Source: JBBKXJ01 sp037969395 (lineage in GTDB: Bacteria; Pseudomonadota; Gammaproteobacteria; Pseudomonadales; JAUIET01). From it: a DNA stretch of 13,572 nt. The first letter of the stretch is position 1; the number at the start of each line of letters is the position of its first letter. The stretch spans positions 1 to 13,572 of the forward strand of contig JBBKXJ010000098.1 of NCBI GenBank assembly GCA_037969395.1, in the 5' to 3' direction. The translations under genes were made by a program, and so were the position numbers. Shown one piece after another: positions 1 through 7,148 of this stretch. The notes below the pieces were generated by a model. It did no database searches. It saw nothing but the letters and a program-made list of their open reading frames with translations, and was not told the DNA's origin.

Positions 1-1376
1 TAAAGGCCGCGACGGCACATATTTTTCATGTCGGGGATACACGAGTCTACCAACTGCACGCCAACAAGCTGGAGCAGTTAACCAACGATCACCGGCTGTG
101 GCTATCACAGGAACAAAGCTACCTCAGTCGCGCCCTGGGCATCGACTCGTATCTCGAAATTGACTACCACACGCTCGCCGTTGAAAAGGGCGATACTTTT
201 TTTTTGGCTACCGACGGCGTGTACGAATACGTCAGGCATTCGTTCATCGTCGATGCTCTCAAAACGCACGCAGACGACCTGGATGCCGCAGCGAGGATCA
301 TTGTCGCCGAAGCCTATGAGCAAGGCAGCAACGATAACCTGACCGCGCAGATCGTGCGCGTCGATGATCTACCCGCTGGCGATGCCGATACGATTCAACG
401 ACAGATGATCGAACTGCCATGCCCGCCAATTTTGGAAGCGCGCCAGCTTATTGATGGCTATAAAATTCTCAGGGCGATTTATAGCAGCAGCCGTAGCCAT
501 GTTTATTTAGCTGAAGATAGCGAAACGAAGCAACCAGCCATCATTAAAACGCCTTCCATCGACCTGCGCGATGATCCCGACTATCTGGAAAGATTTGCGA
601 TGGAGGAATGGATTGCCCGGCGCATCAATAGCCCCTACGTATTAAAACCACACCGGCAAAGCCGGAAACGCAGTTACCTCTATGTTGCGACAGAGTACAT
701 CGACGGGCAGACGTTAACCCAGTGGATGATTGACAACCCGTCTCCGGATATAGAAACGGTTCGCGACATTGTTGAGCAGGTATCGAAGGGGCTGCGCGCT
801 TTCCACCGGTTGGAAATGTTGCATCAGGATATACGGCCGGAAAATATTATGATCGACAAATCCGGCACGGTAAAGATCATCGATTTTGGTTCGGCCCGGG
901 TCGCTGGCATCGAGGAAATAGCGACATCCATCGACGCAAACGCTCTGCTGGGCACGGCACAGTATGCCGCACCGGAATATTTCCTTGGTGAAAGCGGTTC
1001 TCCCTGCTCCGATTTGTTTTCGCTGGGCGTAATGACGTATCAAATGTTGACGGGTAAATTACCCTATGGGGCTGAGGTAGCAAAAGCGAAGACCAAAGCC
1101 GCACAACATAGACTGCGGTATCGATCTGTGCTCAACGACGAGCGCGAGATTCCTGCCTGGATCGATAGCGTCATCCGCAAGGCAGTGCATCCAAATCCGT
1201 ATAAACGCTACCAGGAACTGTCTGAATTCGTCTATGATTTGCGTCACCCGAATAAAGCACTCCTCAACCAACCCGCACCCCCTCTGATGCAACGTAACCC
1301 CGTTGTGTTCTGGCAGTCCGTTTCTTTTATACTGGCGGTTTGCGTCGCAGTATTGCTGTTCTATGCAACGACTTGA
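1..1376 (+). CDS. Bifunctional PP2C phosphatase / Ser-Thr protein kinase, 5'-truncated by the window
   Basis: The reading frame is open from base 3 and gives 457 residues before the TGA at 1374-1376; the N-terminus lies outside the window. Residues 1-120 are the C-terminal half of a PP2C phosphatase: HVGDTRVY (about 9-16), RALG, LATDGVYEYV (about 67-77) and the metal-site DNLT (about 111-114). A protein kinase follows at about 153-415: lysine in AIIK (182), catalytic loop HQDIRPEN (274-281), DFG (294-296) and AAPEY (322-326). The last 25 residues form one hydrophobic segment, so the protein should be anchored in the inner membrane by its C-terminus with both enzymatic domains cytoplasmic. The ATP-binding loop reads IYSSSRSHVYLA and lacks the usual glycines; I recall the same in relatives. 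This fusion is known next to nitrate transporters and assimilatory nitrate/nitrite reductase genes, presumably as a post-translational regulator; that role is inferred and the substrate is unknown. Confidence 0.88.
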   Translation, partial: KAATAHIFHVGDTRVYQLHANKLEQLTNDHRLWLSQEQSYLSRALGIDSYLEIDYHTLAVEKGDTFFLATDGVYEYVRHSFIVDALKTHADDLDAAARIIVAEAYEQGSNDNLTAQIVRVDDLPAGDADTIQRQMIELPCPPILEARQLIDGYKILRAIYSSSRSHVYLAEDSETKQPAIIKTPSIDLRDDPDYLERFAMEEWIARRINSPYVLKPHRQSRKRSYLYVATEYIDGQTLTQWMIDNPSPDIETVRDIVEQVSKGLRAFHRLEMLHQDIRPENIMIDKSGTVKIIDFGSARVAGIEEIATSIDANALLGTAQYAAPEYFLGESGSPCSDLFSLGVMTYQMLTGKLPYGAEVAKAKTKAAQHRLRYRSVLNDEREIPAWIDSVIRKAVHPNPYKRYQELSEFVYDLRHPNKALLNQPAPPLMQRNPVVFWQSVSFILAVCVAVLLFYATT

Positions 1377-1380
1377 TTGA

Positions 1381-1566
1381 TTAGAGCTTATCGTCGTTAA
1401 AGACTTCATCACGCCAATTCTCCCCCAGCTTTTGCTCGATGTAGTCTCGCATAAACTGGCGTATTTTCTGCGAAGGCGTCACGTCTTCAGCCGCGCAGAG
1501 CTTTTCGAATGTCGCTTTTTTGTCTGGATCAACCAATAGTGTCAATCGAGCTGTGCGTTTTTCCAT
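1381..1566 (-). CDS. Small ribbon-helix-helix (CopG/Arc-like) protein
   Basis: The product has 61 residues. A short strand (TARLTLLVDP, about 5-14) is followed by two helices (KKATFEKLCAAEDV, then PSQKIRQFMRDYIEQKL) separated by a turn. That is the strand-helix-helix order of a ribbon-helix-helix DNA-binding fold, which works as a dimer. The sequence then runs on acidic (WRDEVFNDDKL). The gene converges with the phosphatase-kinase, with only 4 bp between the two stop codons, so the two are not co-transcribed. There is no strong Shine-Dalgarno sequence before the ATG. No toxin gene is adjacent, so a toxin-antitoxin role is not supported; a local transcription regulator is more likely. The fold is predicted from pattern only and the target is unknown. 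Confidence 0.65.
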   Translation of the reverse strand: MEKRTARLTLLVDPDKKATFEKLCAAEDVTPSQKIRQFMRDYIEQKLGENWRDEVFNDDKL

Positions 1567-1614
1567 TGTTACCGTGCCATAGAATGCATTGATGGTTCAC
1601 GCCGGAGGGCGGTT

Positions 1615-1628
1615 TATCTAATTGGATA
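1615..1628. promoter_or_regulatory. Imperfect palindrome upstream of the RHH gene, possible operator
   Basis: TATCTAATTGGATA is a palindrome except for one mismatched pair. It lies about 50-60 bp upstream of the start of the ribbon-helix-helix gene, in the 149-bp gap between that gene and the end of pckA. Ribbon-helix-helix proteins often repress their own promoter by binding short palindromes. The site is short and AT-rich, so chance is a serious alternative. Confidence 0.2.
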
Positions 1629-1715
1629 GTTGTCGTTCATTCAGCTCGCTTGCTGGCGCGGCCATGCTCTGCAATTCTGAGTTCCCCCTTTGTCTGCGTG
1701 TGTCTACGTGTTCGG

Positions 1716-3326
1716 CTAAACGCTTGGACCCGCCGCTAGCAGACCCTTGCCGGCCTCGGTATCGGTAAACTGCACAAAGTTGGCTATAAACTTTTCCGCC
1801 AGCGCTTTGGCGCTGCTATCCCACTCGGCAGGATTCTGGTAAGTGTCTCGCGGATCGAGAATACCCTGGCTGGTATTGCTGAGCGCCGTGGGAATGGCCA
1901 GATCGAAGTAGGGGATCTGGATTGAGTCGCTGGAATCCAGTTCGCCGCTCAAGATGGCGTCAATAATTGCGCGCGTATCTTTTATAGAAATACGCTCGCC
2001 GGTGCCATTCCACCCCGTATTGACCAGATAAGCGGAGGCGTTAACTGCCGCCATGCGACGATTCAGTACCGCGGCATACTGAGTCGGGTGAAGGCTCAAA
2101 AAGGCTGCGCCAAAGCAAGCCGAGAAAGTGGGCGTCGGTTCCGTGACACCACGTTCAGTGCCAGCCAGCTTGGACGTATATCCCGACAGGAAGTAGTACT
2201 CTGCCTGCTGCGATGTGAGCCGGGCAACCGGGGGAAGCACACCAAAGGCATCTGCCGTTAAAAAGATAACCTTACCGGCGTGCCCGGCTTTGGAAACCGG
2301 TTTTACGATGTTATCGATATGATAGATCGGGTAAGAGACCCTGGTATTTTCGGTTTTCGATGCATCTTCAAAATCAACGTTGCCGTCCTTATCAATAACC
2401 ACGTTTTCCAGTAATGCATCGCGGCGGATTGCGCCGTAAATATCCGGCTCATACTCTTTACTGAGGTTAATGGTTTTGGCGTAACAACCGCCCTCAAAAT
2501 TGAACACGCCGTTGTCATCCCAACCGTGTTCATCATCGCCGATCAGTTGGCGCTTGGGGTCTGTGGACAAGGTCGTTTTGCCCGTTCCCGAAAGGCCGAA
2601 GAAGATAGCGACATCCCCTTGCTCCCCCACGTTGGCGGAACAGTGCATGGAGGCGATACCCTTTTGCGGCAACAGGTAATTCATGACCGAAAAAAGCCCC
2701 TTTTTCATTTCGCCGCCGTACCAGGTGCCACCGATAAGCTGCACTCTTTCCGTCATATTGAAGGCCACGAAATTTTCGGAATGCAGGCCTTGTGCCTGCC
2801 AGTCCGGGTTGGTCGCTTTGGACCCGTTAAGCACCGTAAAATCGGGCACGAAGTCTTGCAGTTCCTGTGTGCTGGGCCGGATAAACATGTTTCTAACGAA
2901 GTGGGACTGCCAGGCCACCTCGGTGACGAACCGAACCCTGAGTCGCGTAGCAGGCTCTGCGCCACAGTAGAGATCATCGACAAAAAGGCGTTTTCCACTG
3001 AGCTGCTGGCCGATGATGGATTTCAGCTGTGACCAGGTTTCCTGTGATAGCGGCTTGTTATCATTTTTACCCTGGTCGCTCCACCAGATAGTGTCTCGGG
3101 TGGTGGCGTCTTTTACAAAATACTTATCTTTAGGTGAGCGACCGGTAAACTCGCCGGTATCAACTGCCACAGCCCCCAAAGTGGTCAACCTTCCGCTGTC
3201 AAATCCAGTCCTTTCTGAACTGGTTTCCTCGTTAAACAGCAAGTCATAATCAGGGTTATGCACCACCTCTGCGGCAGCGGAAATGCCATGACTTGCCAGG
3301 TTTGAAATAAGTGTATCGGCAACCAT
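1716..3326 (-). CDS. pckA: Phosphoenolpyruvate carboxykinase (ATP)
   Basis: This cytoplasmic enzyme converts oxaloacetate and ATP to phosphoenolpyruvate, CO2 and ADP, the first committed step of gluconeogenesis from TCA-cycle acids. The 536-residue length is normal for the ATP-dependent family. Visible motifs are TGRSPKDKY (about 61-69), the substrate/metal region WYGGEMKKG (about 202-210), the P-loop GLSGTGKTTLS (about 244-254), the metal-binding IGDDEHGW (about 262-269), FEGGCYAK, and NTRVSYPI (about 327-334) with the arginine that contacts ATP. I chose the ATG at 3326 because AGAGGAG sits 8 nt upstream; an in-frame ATG at 3374 would add 16 residues unlike the family and would place that ribosome binding site inside the gene. 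The gene diverges from dauA, a C4-dicarboxylate carrier, which fits growth on succinate, fumarate or malate. No clear intrinsic terminator follows. Confidence 0.97.
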   Translation of the reverse strand: MVADTLISNLASHGISAAAEVVHNPDYDLLFNEETSSERTGFDSGRLTTLGAVAVDTGEFTGRSPKDKYFVKDATTRDTIWWSDQGKNDNKPLSQETWSQLKSIIGQQLSGKRLFVDDLYCGAEPATRLRVRFVTEVAWQSHFVRNMFIRPSTQELQDFVPDFTVLNGSKATNPDWQAQGLHSENFVAFNMTERVQLIGGTWYGGEMKKGLFSVMNYLLPQKGIASMHCSANVGEQGDVAIFFGLSGTGKTTLSTDPKRQLIGDDEHGWDDNGVFNFEGGCYAKTINLSKEYEPDIYGAIRRDALLENVVIDKDGNVDFEDASKTENTRVSYPIYHIDNIVKPVSKAGHAGKVIFLTADAFGVLPPVARLTSQQAEYYFLSGYTSKLAGTERGVTEPTPTFSACFGAAFLSLHPTQYAAVLNRRMAAVNASAYLVNTGWNGTGERISIKDTRAIIDAILSGELDSSDSIQIPYFDLAIPTALSNTSQGILDPRDTYQNPAEWDSSAKALAEKFIANFVQFTDTEAGKGLLAAGPSV

Positions 3327-3360
3327 GTTGGGCACTCCTCTATCATTCGTTGGGGAAATA

Positions 3361-3380
3361 ATTAGCAAATACATGCTAAT
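3361..3380. promoter_or_regulatory. Perfect 7-bp inverted repeat between pckA and dauA, candidate operator
   Basis: ATTAGCA, six spacer bases, then TGCTAAT form a perfect inverted repeat inside the 114-bp divergent region. It lies 3' of a good -10 hexamer for pckA (TATAAT on the minus strand, 3395-3400), so it would cover about +8 to +27 of a pckA transcript. On the other side it is about 60 bp upstream of the dauA start. The placement suits a repressor of pckA or a regulator shared by both genes. The protein that would bind it is not identified. Confidence 0.4.
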
Positions 3381-3394
3381 TGCATTAACATATT

Positions 3395-3400
3395 ATTATA
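3395..3400 (-). promoter_or_regulatory. Candidate -10 element of the pckA promoter
   Basis: The minus strand reads TATAAT, a perfect sigma-70 -10 hexamer, about 70 bp before the pckA ATG. No good -35 hexamer is found 16-18 bp upstream, so activation by a regulator or an extended -10 would be needed. The surroundings (3381-3410) are very AT-rich, which raises the chance of a random match. Confidence 0.35.
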
Positions 3401-3440
3401 CATAGATTATCACTAAAAGCATCTATTAAAAGGTTCGCAC

Positions 3441-5168
3441 ATGCCGCATAGGGCGCATCTGTTTTCATTAAGCATCGGACACGCAGTTCGCGATGCGTGT
3501 TTTGGCGCTGAGCCTTATGGGTTCACTCGCTTCAGGCAAGACGTGCTGGCCGGCGTCACGGTCGGGATTATTGCTATTCCGTTGGCCATGGCGTTAGCGA
3601 TAGCCAGTGGAGTTGCACCGCAATACGGGTTATATACAGCGATTATTGGCGGCTTTGTTATTGCCCTCACCGGAGGCAGTCGATTCAGTATTTCCGGTCC
3701 AACCGCCGCTTTCGTCGTTATCCTCTATCCCGTCGCCCAGCTTTACGGCCTCGCTGGACTGCTACTGGCCACGTTTATGTCTGGCGTAATACTCATTGCG
3801 ATGGCATTTGCTCGTCTGGGGCGTTTCATCGAGTACATTCCCGAGTCAGTAACACTTGGATTTACCGGTGGCATTGCGATTGTAATCGCCACCTTGCAGT
3901 TGAAAGACTTTCTCGGTCTACCGCTGGAGAATATGCCTGCACATTACGTCGACAAAGTATGGCTGCTCGCTAACTCTATGGCCCAATTTGATGCTGCGAG
4001 TGTCTTTATCGCCCTGTTCACCCTTGCCATTATGTTGGCCTGGCCGCTGCTCAAAACCGCAATCCCTGCGCATTTACCGGCGGTTGTATTTGCGAGCGTG
4101 GTTGGTGTTGTGCTTGCAAACTACGGCTACGCGGTTGACACCGTAGGCTCTCGTTTTAGCTACCTCATGCCGGATGGCACGGTGGGCATGGGTATCCCCC
4201 CTTATCTGCCTGTATTTGAGTGGCCGTGGCAACGACCTGGTCCGGGCGGTCAGCCGTTCGAGTTCAGCTGGGAAATGATTGTTAGTTTGCTCCCGTCCGC
4301 ATTCGCTATCGCGATGCTGGGCGCCATTGAATCTCTCCTGTGCGCAGTCGTGTTGGACGGTATGACTGGCAAACGCCACAGTGCTAACAGCGAGTTGCTC
4401 GGGCAGGGCGTGGGAAATATTATCGTGCCTTTCTTCGGCGGCATCACGGCTACCGCTGCTATCGCGCGTTCGGCTGCAAATTTGAAGGCGGGCGCACAGT
4501 CTCCCATAGCCGCAATAATCCATGCTCTGGTCGTTCTGCTGGCGCTGGTTCTGCTGGCGCCGCTGTTGGCCTATTTGCCGATGCCCGCGATGGCAGCTCT
4601 GCTGATTATGGTCGCCTGGAATATGAGCGAAGCGCCAAAAGCTCTGCACCTGTTCAGGCATGCCCCGGTTCGCGACGTCTCGGTATTGATAACCTGCCTG
4701 CTGCTCACCGTATTTTTCGACATGGTGGTCGCGATAACAGCCGGCGTGCTGTTGGCCTGCATTCTCTTTGTCAATGAAATGGCAGCGATGACAAGAGTCA
4801 CCAATATAACCGACAACAAAAAGCTGATCGACGCCACACTTCCCGATCGGTGGGCGGTACTGAAAATCAATGGCCCCCTGTTTTTTGCGGCAGCCGACCG
4901 GACATTCGGAGAAATATCAGTGTGTATGGAGAACCTTGACGGTGTCATTCTCTATATGGATGGTGTAACCCTCCTCGATTCCGGCGGCGTTTCAGCATTA
5001 AATGAACTGACTGCCTTCTGCGCAAAAGAGAAGAAGAAAATACTGATCGCTGATTTGCAGTTTCAGCCGCTAAAAACGCTGTCCAGAGCGAAGGTCAAAC
5101 CCGTCACTGGTGTAACCTCGTTTTACTCAACATTGAATGAAGCTATTCATTCTTTCGACTCAGCTTAG
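3441..5168 (+). CDS. dauA: SulP-family C4-dicarboxylate transporter with STAS domain (DauA-like)
   Basis: The 575 residues align by eye along nearly the whole length with E. coli DauA (YchM), which takes up succinate, fumarate and aspartate. Nearly shared stretches include IAIPLAMALAI.SGVAPQYGLYTA (about 44-67), ALTGGSRFS.SGPTAAFVVILYPV (about 75-98), AMLGAIESLLCAVVLDGMTG (about 291-310), FFGGITATAAIARSAAN (about 331-347) and MVAWNMSEA (about 390-398). A hydrophobic SulP core of 10-14 membrane segments fills residues 30-450. A cytoplasmic STAS domain follows (about 470-570) with IN/IGPLFFAAA and LLDSGG (511-516), the latter at the usual phosphorylation or nucleotide-linked loop. AAAGG-like purines lie 8-9 nt before the ATG. 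The gene diverges from pckA and is followed after 9 bp by a small unknown gene. Substrate assignment rests on similarity; bicarbonate or sulfate carriers belong to the same superfamily but match less well. Confidence 0.9.
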   Translation: MPHRAHLFSLSIGHAVRDACFGAEPYGFTRFRQDVLAGVTVGIIAIPLAMALAIASGVAPQYGLYTAIIGGFVIALTGGSRFSISGPTAAFVVILYPVAQLYGLAGLLLATFMSGVILIAMAFARLGRFIEYIPESVTLGFTGGIAIVIATLQLKDFLGLPLENMPAHYVDKVWLLANSMAQFDAASVFIALFTLAIMLAWPLLKTAIPAHLPAVVFASVVGVVLANYGYAVDTVGSRFSYLMPDGTVGMGIPPYLPVFEWPWQRPGPGGQPFEFSWEMIVSLLPSAFAIAMLGAIESLLCAVVLDGMTGKRHSANSELLGQGVGNIIVPFFGGITATAAIARSAANLKAGAQSPIAAIIHALVVLLALVLLAPLLAYLPMPAMAALLIMVAWNMSEAPKALHLFRHAPVRDVSVLITCLLLTVFFDMVVAITAGVLLACILFVNEMAAMTRVTNITDNKKLIDATLPDRWAVLKINGPLFFAAADRTFGEISVCMENLDGVILYMDGVTLLDSGGVSALNELTAFCAKEKKKILIADLQFQPLKTLSRAKVKPVTGVTSFYSTLNEAIHSFDSA

Positions 5169-5177
5169 GTTGATAAC

Positions 5178-5408
5178 ATGAAACTATCAGCAGCACAGTC
5201 AAAGTTTGCAGAAAACTATTTCGACTACGCTGAAATACGAAAGAATCCTGGCGAGATAAGTGAGTATATCGGTTTGCTGTACGGTCGGGATGGAAAGTCA
5301 TTCATGCTTTGCCACGAAAACGACACAGTCATATCTTCGAAAGCCGTGGATCATTTAGTTCAGATGTTGAAGCAGGTAGGATTTAAAATGGCAAAAATAT
5401 ATTTTTAA
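5178..5408 (+). CDS. Small protein of unknown function, 76 aa, downstream of dauA
   Basis: I do not recognise this gene. It starts 9 bp after the dauA stop, in the same direction, with AGG about 10 nt before the ATG, so translation coupled to dauA is plausible. The product is soluble-looking, with no signal peptide or membrane segment. It has a predicted helix (SAAQSKFAENYFDYAEIRKN), a stretch with strand character around GRDGKSFMLCHENDTVIS, then a helix (AVDHLVQMLKQVGFK) and a final KIYF strand. This small alpha/beta outline could be a partner of the transporter's cytoplasmic STAS domain, but that is a guess from position. The last codons are markedly AT-rich. The reading frame is well supported by its tight spacing and by the absence of any better frame. 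Confidence 0.6.
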   Translation: MKLSAAQSKFAENYFDYAEIRKNPGEISEYIGLLYGRDGKSFMLCHENDTVISSKAVDHLVQMLKQVGFKMAKIYF

Positions 5409-5515
5409 AACTGTTTGAGGGTTACGGCAGAAGACAACTGACATTCCTTACAATTATTGCAATCATTCCTAAATGTGGTTTGTTACAGGTATAAGCTCAG
5501 GGGTCGTCAGTATTT

Positions 5516-6301
5516 TCAAACGGCGCAGCGTTGCTGAATATCTTGCAATGCGACCGCGTCGCGGGCTTGTACGCCCATTACCAGCAGAGCCGGCGATGCC
5601 AGCCTGGCTCGCCGACTTAACTCGGCAATATTGGCGAGGCTTCCCTGTACAAGTTTCGCATCATCTCGTGTTGCGTTGGCAATCACGGCAAAGGGTGTGT
5701 CGGGACTTTTTCCGCGCCGTAACAGCTCGGTGGCAAGCTCGTCCAGCAGTGATAGCCCCATATAAACCACAACGGTCTGACCGGAATGCAGCAGCAGCGG
5801 CCAATCGATCTGCAATTCTCCGTCGTGGCATTGTGCGGTCACGAAAGTGAGCGCCTGTGACTGTTTGCGCTGCGTCAGTGGTAAGCCAAACTGGGCGGCT
5901 GCTCCTGTCGCCGCGGTGATACCCGGCACAATCTCCCACGGAATTCCTGCCGCGACAAGCGCGTCAATTTCCTCGCCGCCACGGCCAAAAATCATCGGGT
6001 CACCGCCTTTCAGGCGCAGCACAACTTTGCCTGCGCGCGCGTGGCTGACCAGTGTCTCCTGAATCGCTTGCTGTGTCATGGCGTGCAAATGTTTACGCTT
6101 GCCGGCATAAACAAGCTCACATCCAGGCGGGGTCAAACTCAACAGTTCCTTATTGACCAGCCTGTCATAGACGACGACCTGCGCCTGCGCCAGACAGCGT
6201 GATCCCTTGACCGTAATCAACTCAATATCGCCCGGTCCGGCGCCTACCAGGTAGACCGTGCCGGCGCTGCACTGCTTGCGTTTTTTGCGTACGATTTTCA
6301 T
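5516..6301 (-). CDS. cobA: Uroporphyrinogen-III C-methyltransferase (siroheme synthesis)
   Basis: The enzyme transfers two methyl groups from S-adenosylmethionine to uroporphyrinogen III, giving precorrin-2 for siroheme (or cobalamin). Its 261 residues match the single-domain form, not the CysG fusion. Motifs seen are VYLVGAGPGD (16-25), VVVYDRLV (42-49), KGGDPMIFGRGGEE (98-111) and VPGITAATGAAA (125-136), all typical of SAM-binding tetrapyrrole methylases. The N-terminus carries a basic patch (KIVRKKRKQ). No Shine-Dalgarno sequence is evident before the ATG at 6301, and no other in-frame start lies upstream before a stop. Single-domain CobA genes are common in nitrate/nitrite assimilation loci because nitrite reductase needs siroheme. 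The gene follows the porin-like gene by 106 bp without an obvious terminator, so it may share the sigma-54-type promoter proposed at 7052-7067. Confidence 0.95.
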   Translation of the reverse strand: MKIVRKKRKQCSAGTVYLVGAGPGDIELITVKGSRCLAQAQVVVYDRLVNKELLSLTPPGCELVYAGKRKHLHAMTQQAIQETLVSHARAGKVVLRLKGGDPMIFGRGGEEIDALVAAGIPWEIVPGITAATGAAAQFGLPLTQRKQSQALTFVTAQCHDGELQIDWPLLLHSGQTVVVYMGLSLLDELATELLRRGKSPDTPFAVIANATRDDAKLVQGSLANIAELSRRARLASPALLVMGVQARDAVALQDIQQRCAV

Positions 6302-6407
6302 AGGTTTGTCACAGGCTTTGTCGGTCTTTCCGCTACCAACTATACCTGTTGCTCCTTCTTTATGGCTGACCTGTTCAGCGTGTTTGTTTGAGTGGCACAG
6401 CTAGCGC

Positions 6408-6935
6408 CTACAATTTGACATTCAGTGACATCCACACCTTGCGCGTGTCGACAGCAAACTCGCTTACGCTATAGTCGGCATATTTCAATTGCAGCGACAC
6501 TTTCTCATGAATGTTATCAGCGTGCAGAATGCGTTGCCTGCCCCCTGTGAATGTTGCATCCTTCGCCGTAAATTTTAGATAGGCCTGGTTGAGGTCGAAC
6601 GCTTCCGGGTCTGCAACTACCGGGAAATCCGTAGTGCCGTTCCCGGTTGAATTGTAATCATCACTGCCGATCGCCGAGACATCGTCAGCTTCTATGCCAA
6701 CGCTGAATCGATTAACAGCGGCAGAGGTATAGCTAAACCGGGACAGCAGTGTCGATGCCGTAGCATCCTCGTCGAAACCGTTCTGTTCGACGGCTTCGTA
6801 ACGATAGCGAAACGTAAAATCCGTCGTGCCGTTGCTCACCGCGTCCGACACGTTCGCATATTCCAGTGCCTGTAGTGGTAGCGTAATTAGTAGTAGCGGG
6901 AGTATCAGTACGGCGCGCGCAATTCGATAAAACAT
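6408..6935 (-). CDS. Outer-membrane porin-like protein with an apparent internal deletion
   Basis: The ATG at 6935 is preceded by GGGGAG at 7 nt and starts a 175-residue protein with a clear Sec signal peptide (FYRIARAVLILPLLLITLPLQA, cut after about residue 23); an upstream start at 6989 would bury the signal. The mature part begins like proteobacterial alginate-export-type porins: TDFTFRYRYEAVEQNGFDEDA, then STLLSRFSY, VGIEADDVSAIGSDDYN and NQAYLKF, ending in GGRQRI (about 131-136). The text then switches to KVSLQLKYADYS..FAVDTRKVWMSLNVKL, which resembles the last strands of the same family. Those proteins are usually near 400 residues, so roughly 200 central residues seem missing, with the join near base 6527, in frame. 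A full barrel is doubtful; it may be a degraded gene or a minimal barrel. Family placement is from memory. Confidence 0.7.
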   Translation of the reverse strand: MFYRIARAVLILPLLLITLPLQALEYANVSDAVSNGTTDFTFRYRYEAVEQNGFDEDATASTLLSRFSYTSAAVNRFSVGIEADDVSAIGSDDYNSTGNGTTDFPVVADPEAFDLNQAYLKFTAKDATFTGGRQRILHADNIHEKVSLQLKYADYSVSEFAVDTRKVWMSLNVKL

Positions 6936-7051
6936 GTTTTCTCCCCACAATAGAATTATCCTGCAACCGCCTGGGGGTTGAGACGTCAATGCAGCAAATG
7001 GTTAAGATACTGGTGCCAAGTCCGCAGGGGTTCAGCTATACACACTTGGAA

Positions 7052-7067
7052 TACAAAAATCGTGCCA
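7052..7067 (-). promoter_or_regulatory. Candidate sigma-54 (-24/-12) promoter of the porin-like gene
   Basis: On the minus strand TGGCACG-ATTT-TTGTA matches the RpoN consensus TGGCACG-N4-TTGCW at 11 of 12 defined positions. The one mismatch is the C of the -12 GC pair, which is important and weakens the call. Transcription would start near 7041, leaving a leader of about 105 nt before the ATG at 6935. An NtrC-like dyad centred at 7140 lies about 100 bp upstream of that start. Confidence 0.5.
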
Positions 7068-7125
7068 TCGGCGGAAAAGCTCGATCTAGCGGGCTGCGAG
7101 AGCGTTTTGTCACGTTGTTGGCTTG

Positions 7126-7144
7126 CCGAAACGCACAGTTTCGG
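7126..7144. repeat. Perfect 7-bp stem-loop between ptsP and the porin-like gene
   Basis: CCGAAAC, GCACA, GTTTCGG form a stem of seven pairs with a five-base loop, about 160 nt past the ptsP stop. No T-run follows on the minus strand, so it is a weak candidate for an intrinsic ptsP terminator. The rest of 6936-7299 has only short frames on both strands without ribosome binding sites. Confidence 0.4.
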
Positions 7145-7148
7145 TGCG
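7132..7148. promoter_or_regulatory. NtrC-like enhancer dyad upstream of the porin-like gene
   Basis: CGCACAGTTTCGGTGCG has the GCAC-N6-GGTGC layout of NtrC sites and shares 15 of 17 bases with the site at 13253-13269 upstream of glnN. The identity extends outside the dyad: 22 of 25 bases agree between 7131-7155 and 13252-13276. The site overlaps a perfect 7-bp stem-loop at 7126-7144 (CCGAAAC, five bases, GTTTCGG), so part of the symmetry could belong to a hairpin after ptsP instead. Confidence 0.5.

Noticed and set aside
4074..4661. 195-aa minus-strand reading frame inside dauA
   Set aside because: Antisense shadow of a clear membrane transporter gene; composition rich in Gln, Arg and His, as expected for a shadow.
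5393..5406. Perfect AT palindrome AAAAATATATTTTT at the end of the 76-aa gene
   Set aside because: Low complexity, includes coding bases and the stop codon; too weak as an RNA stem to call a terminator.
5442..5470. Direct repeat CATTCCT at 5442-5448 and 5464-5470
   Set aside because: Seven bases twice with 22-bp spacing between converging genes; no promoter or gene start is served by it.
5473..5850. 125-aa plus-strand reading frame
   Set aside because: Opposite-strand shadow of the 3' half of cobA, rich in arginine and without family features.
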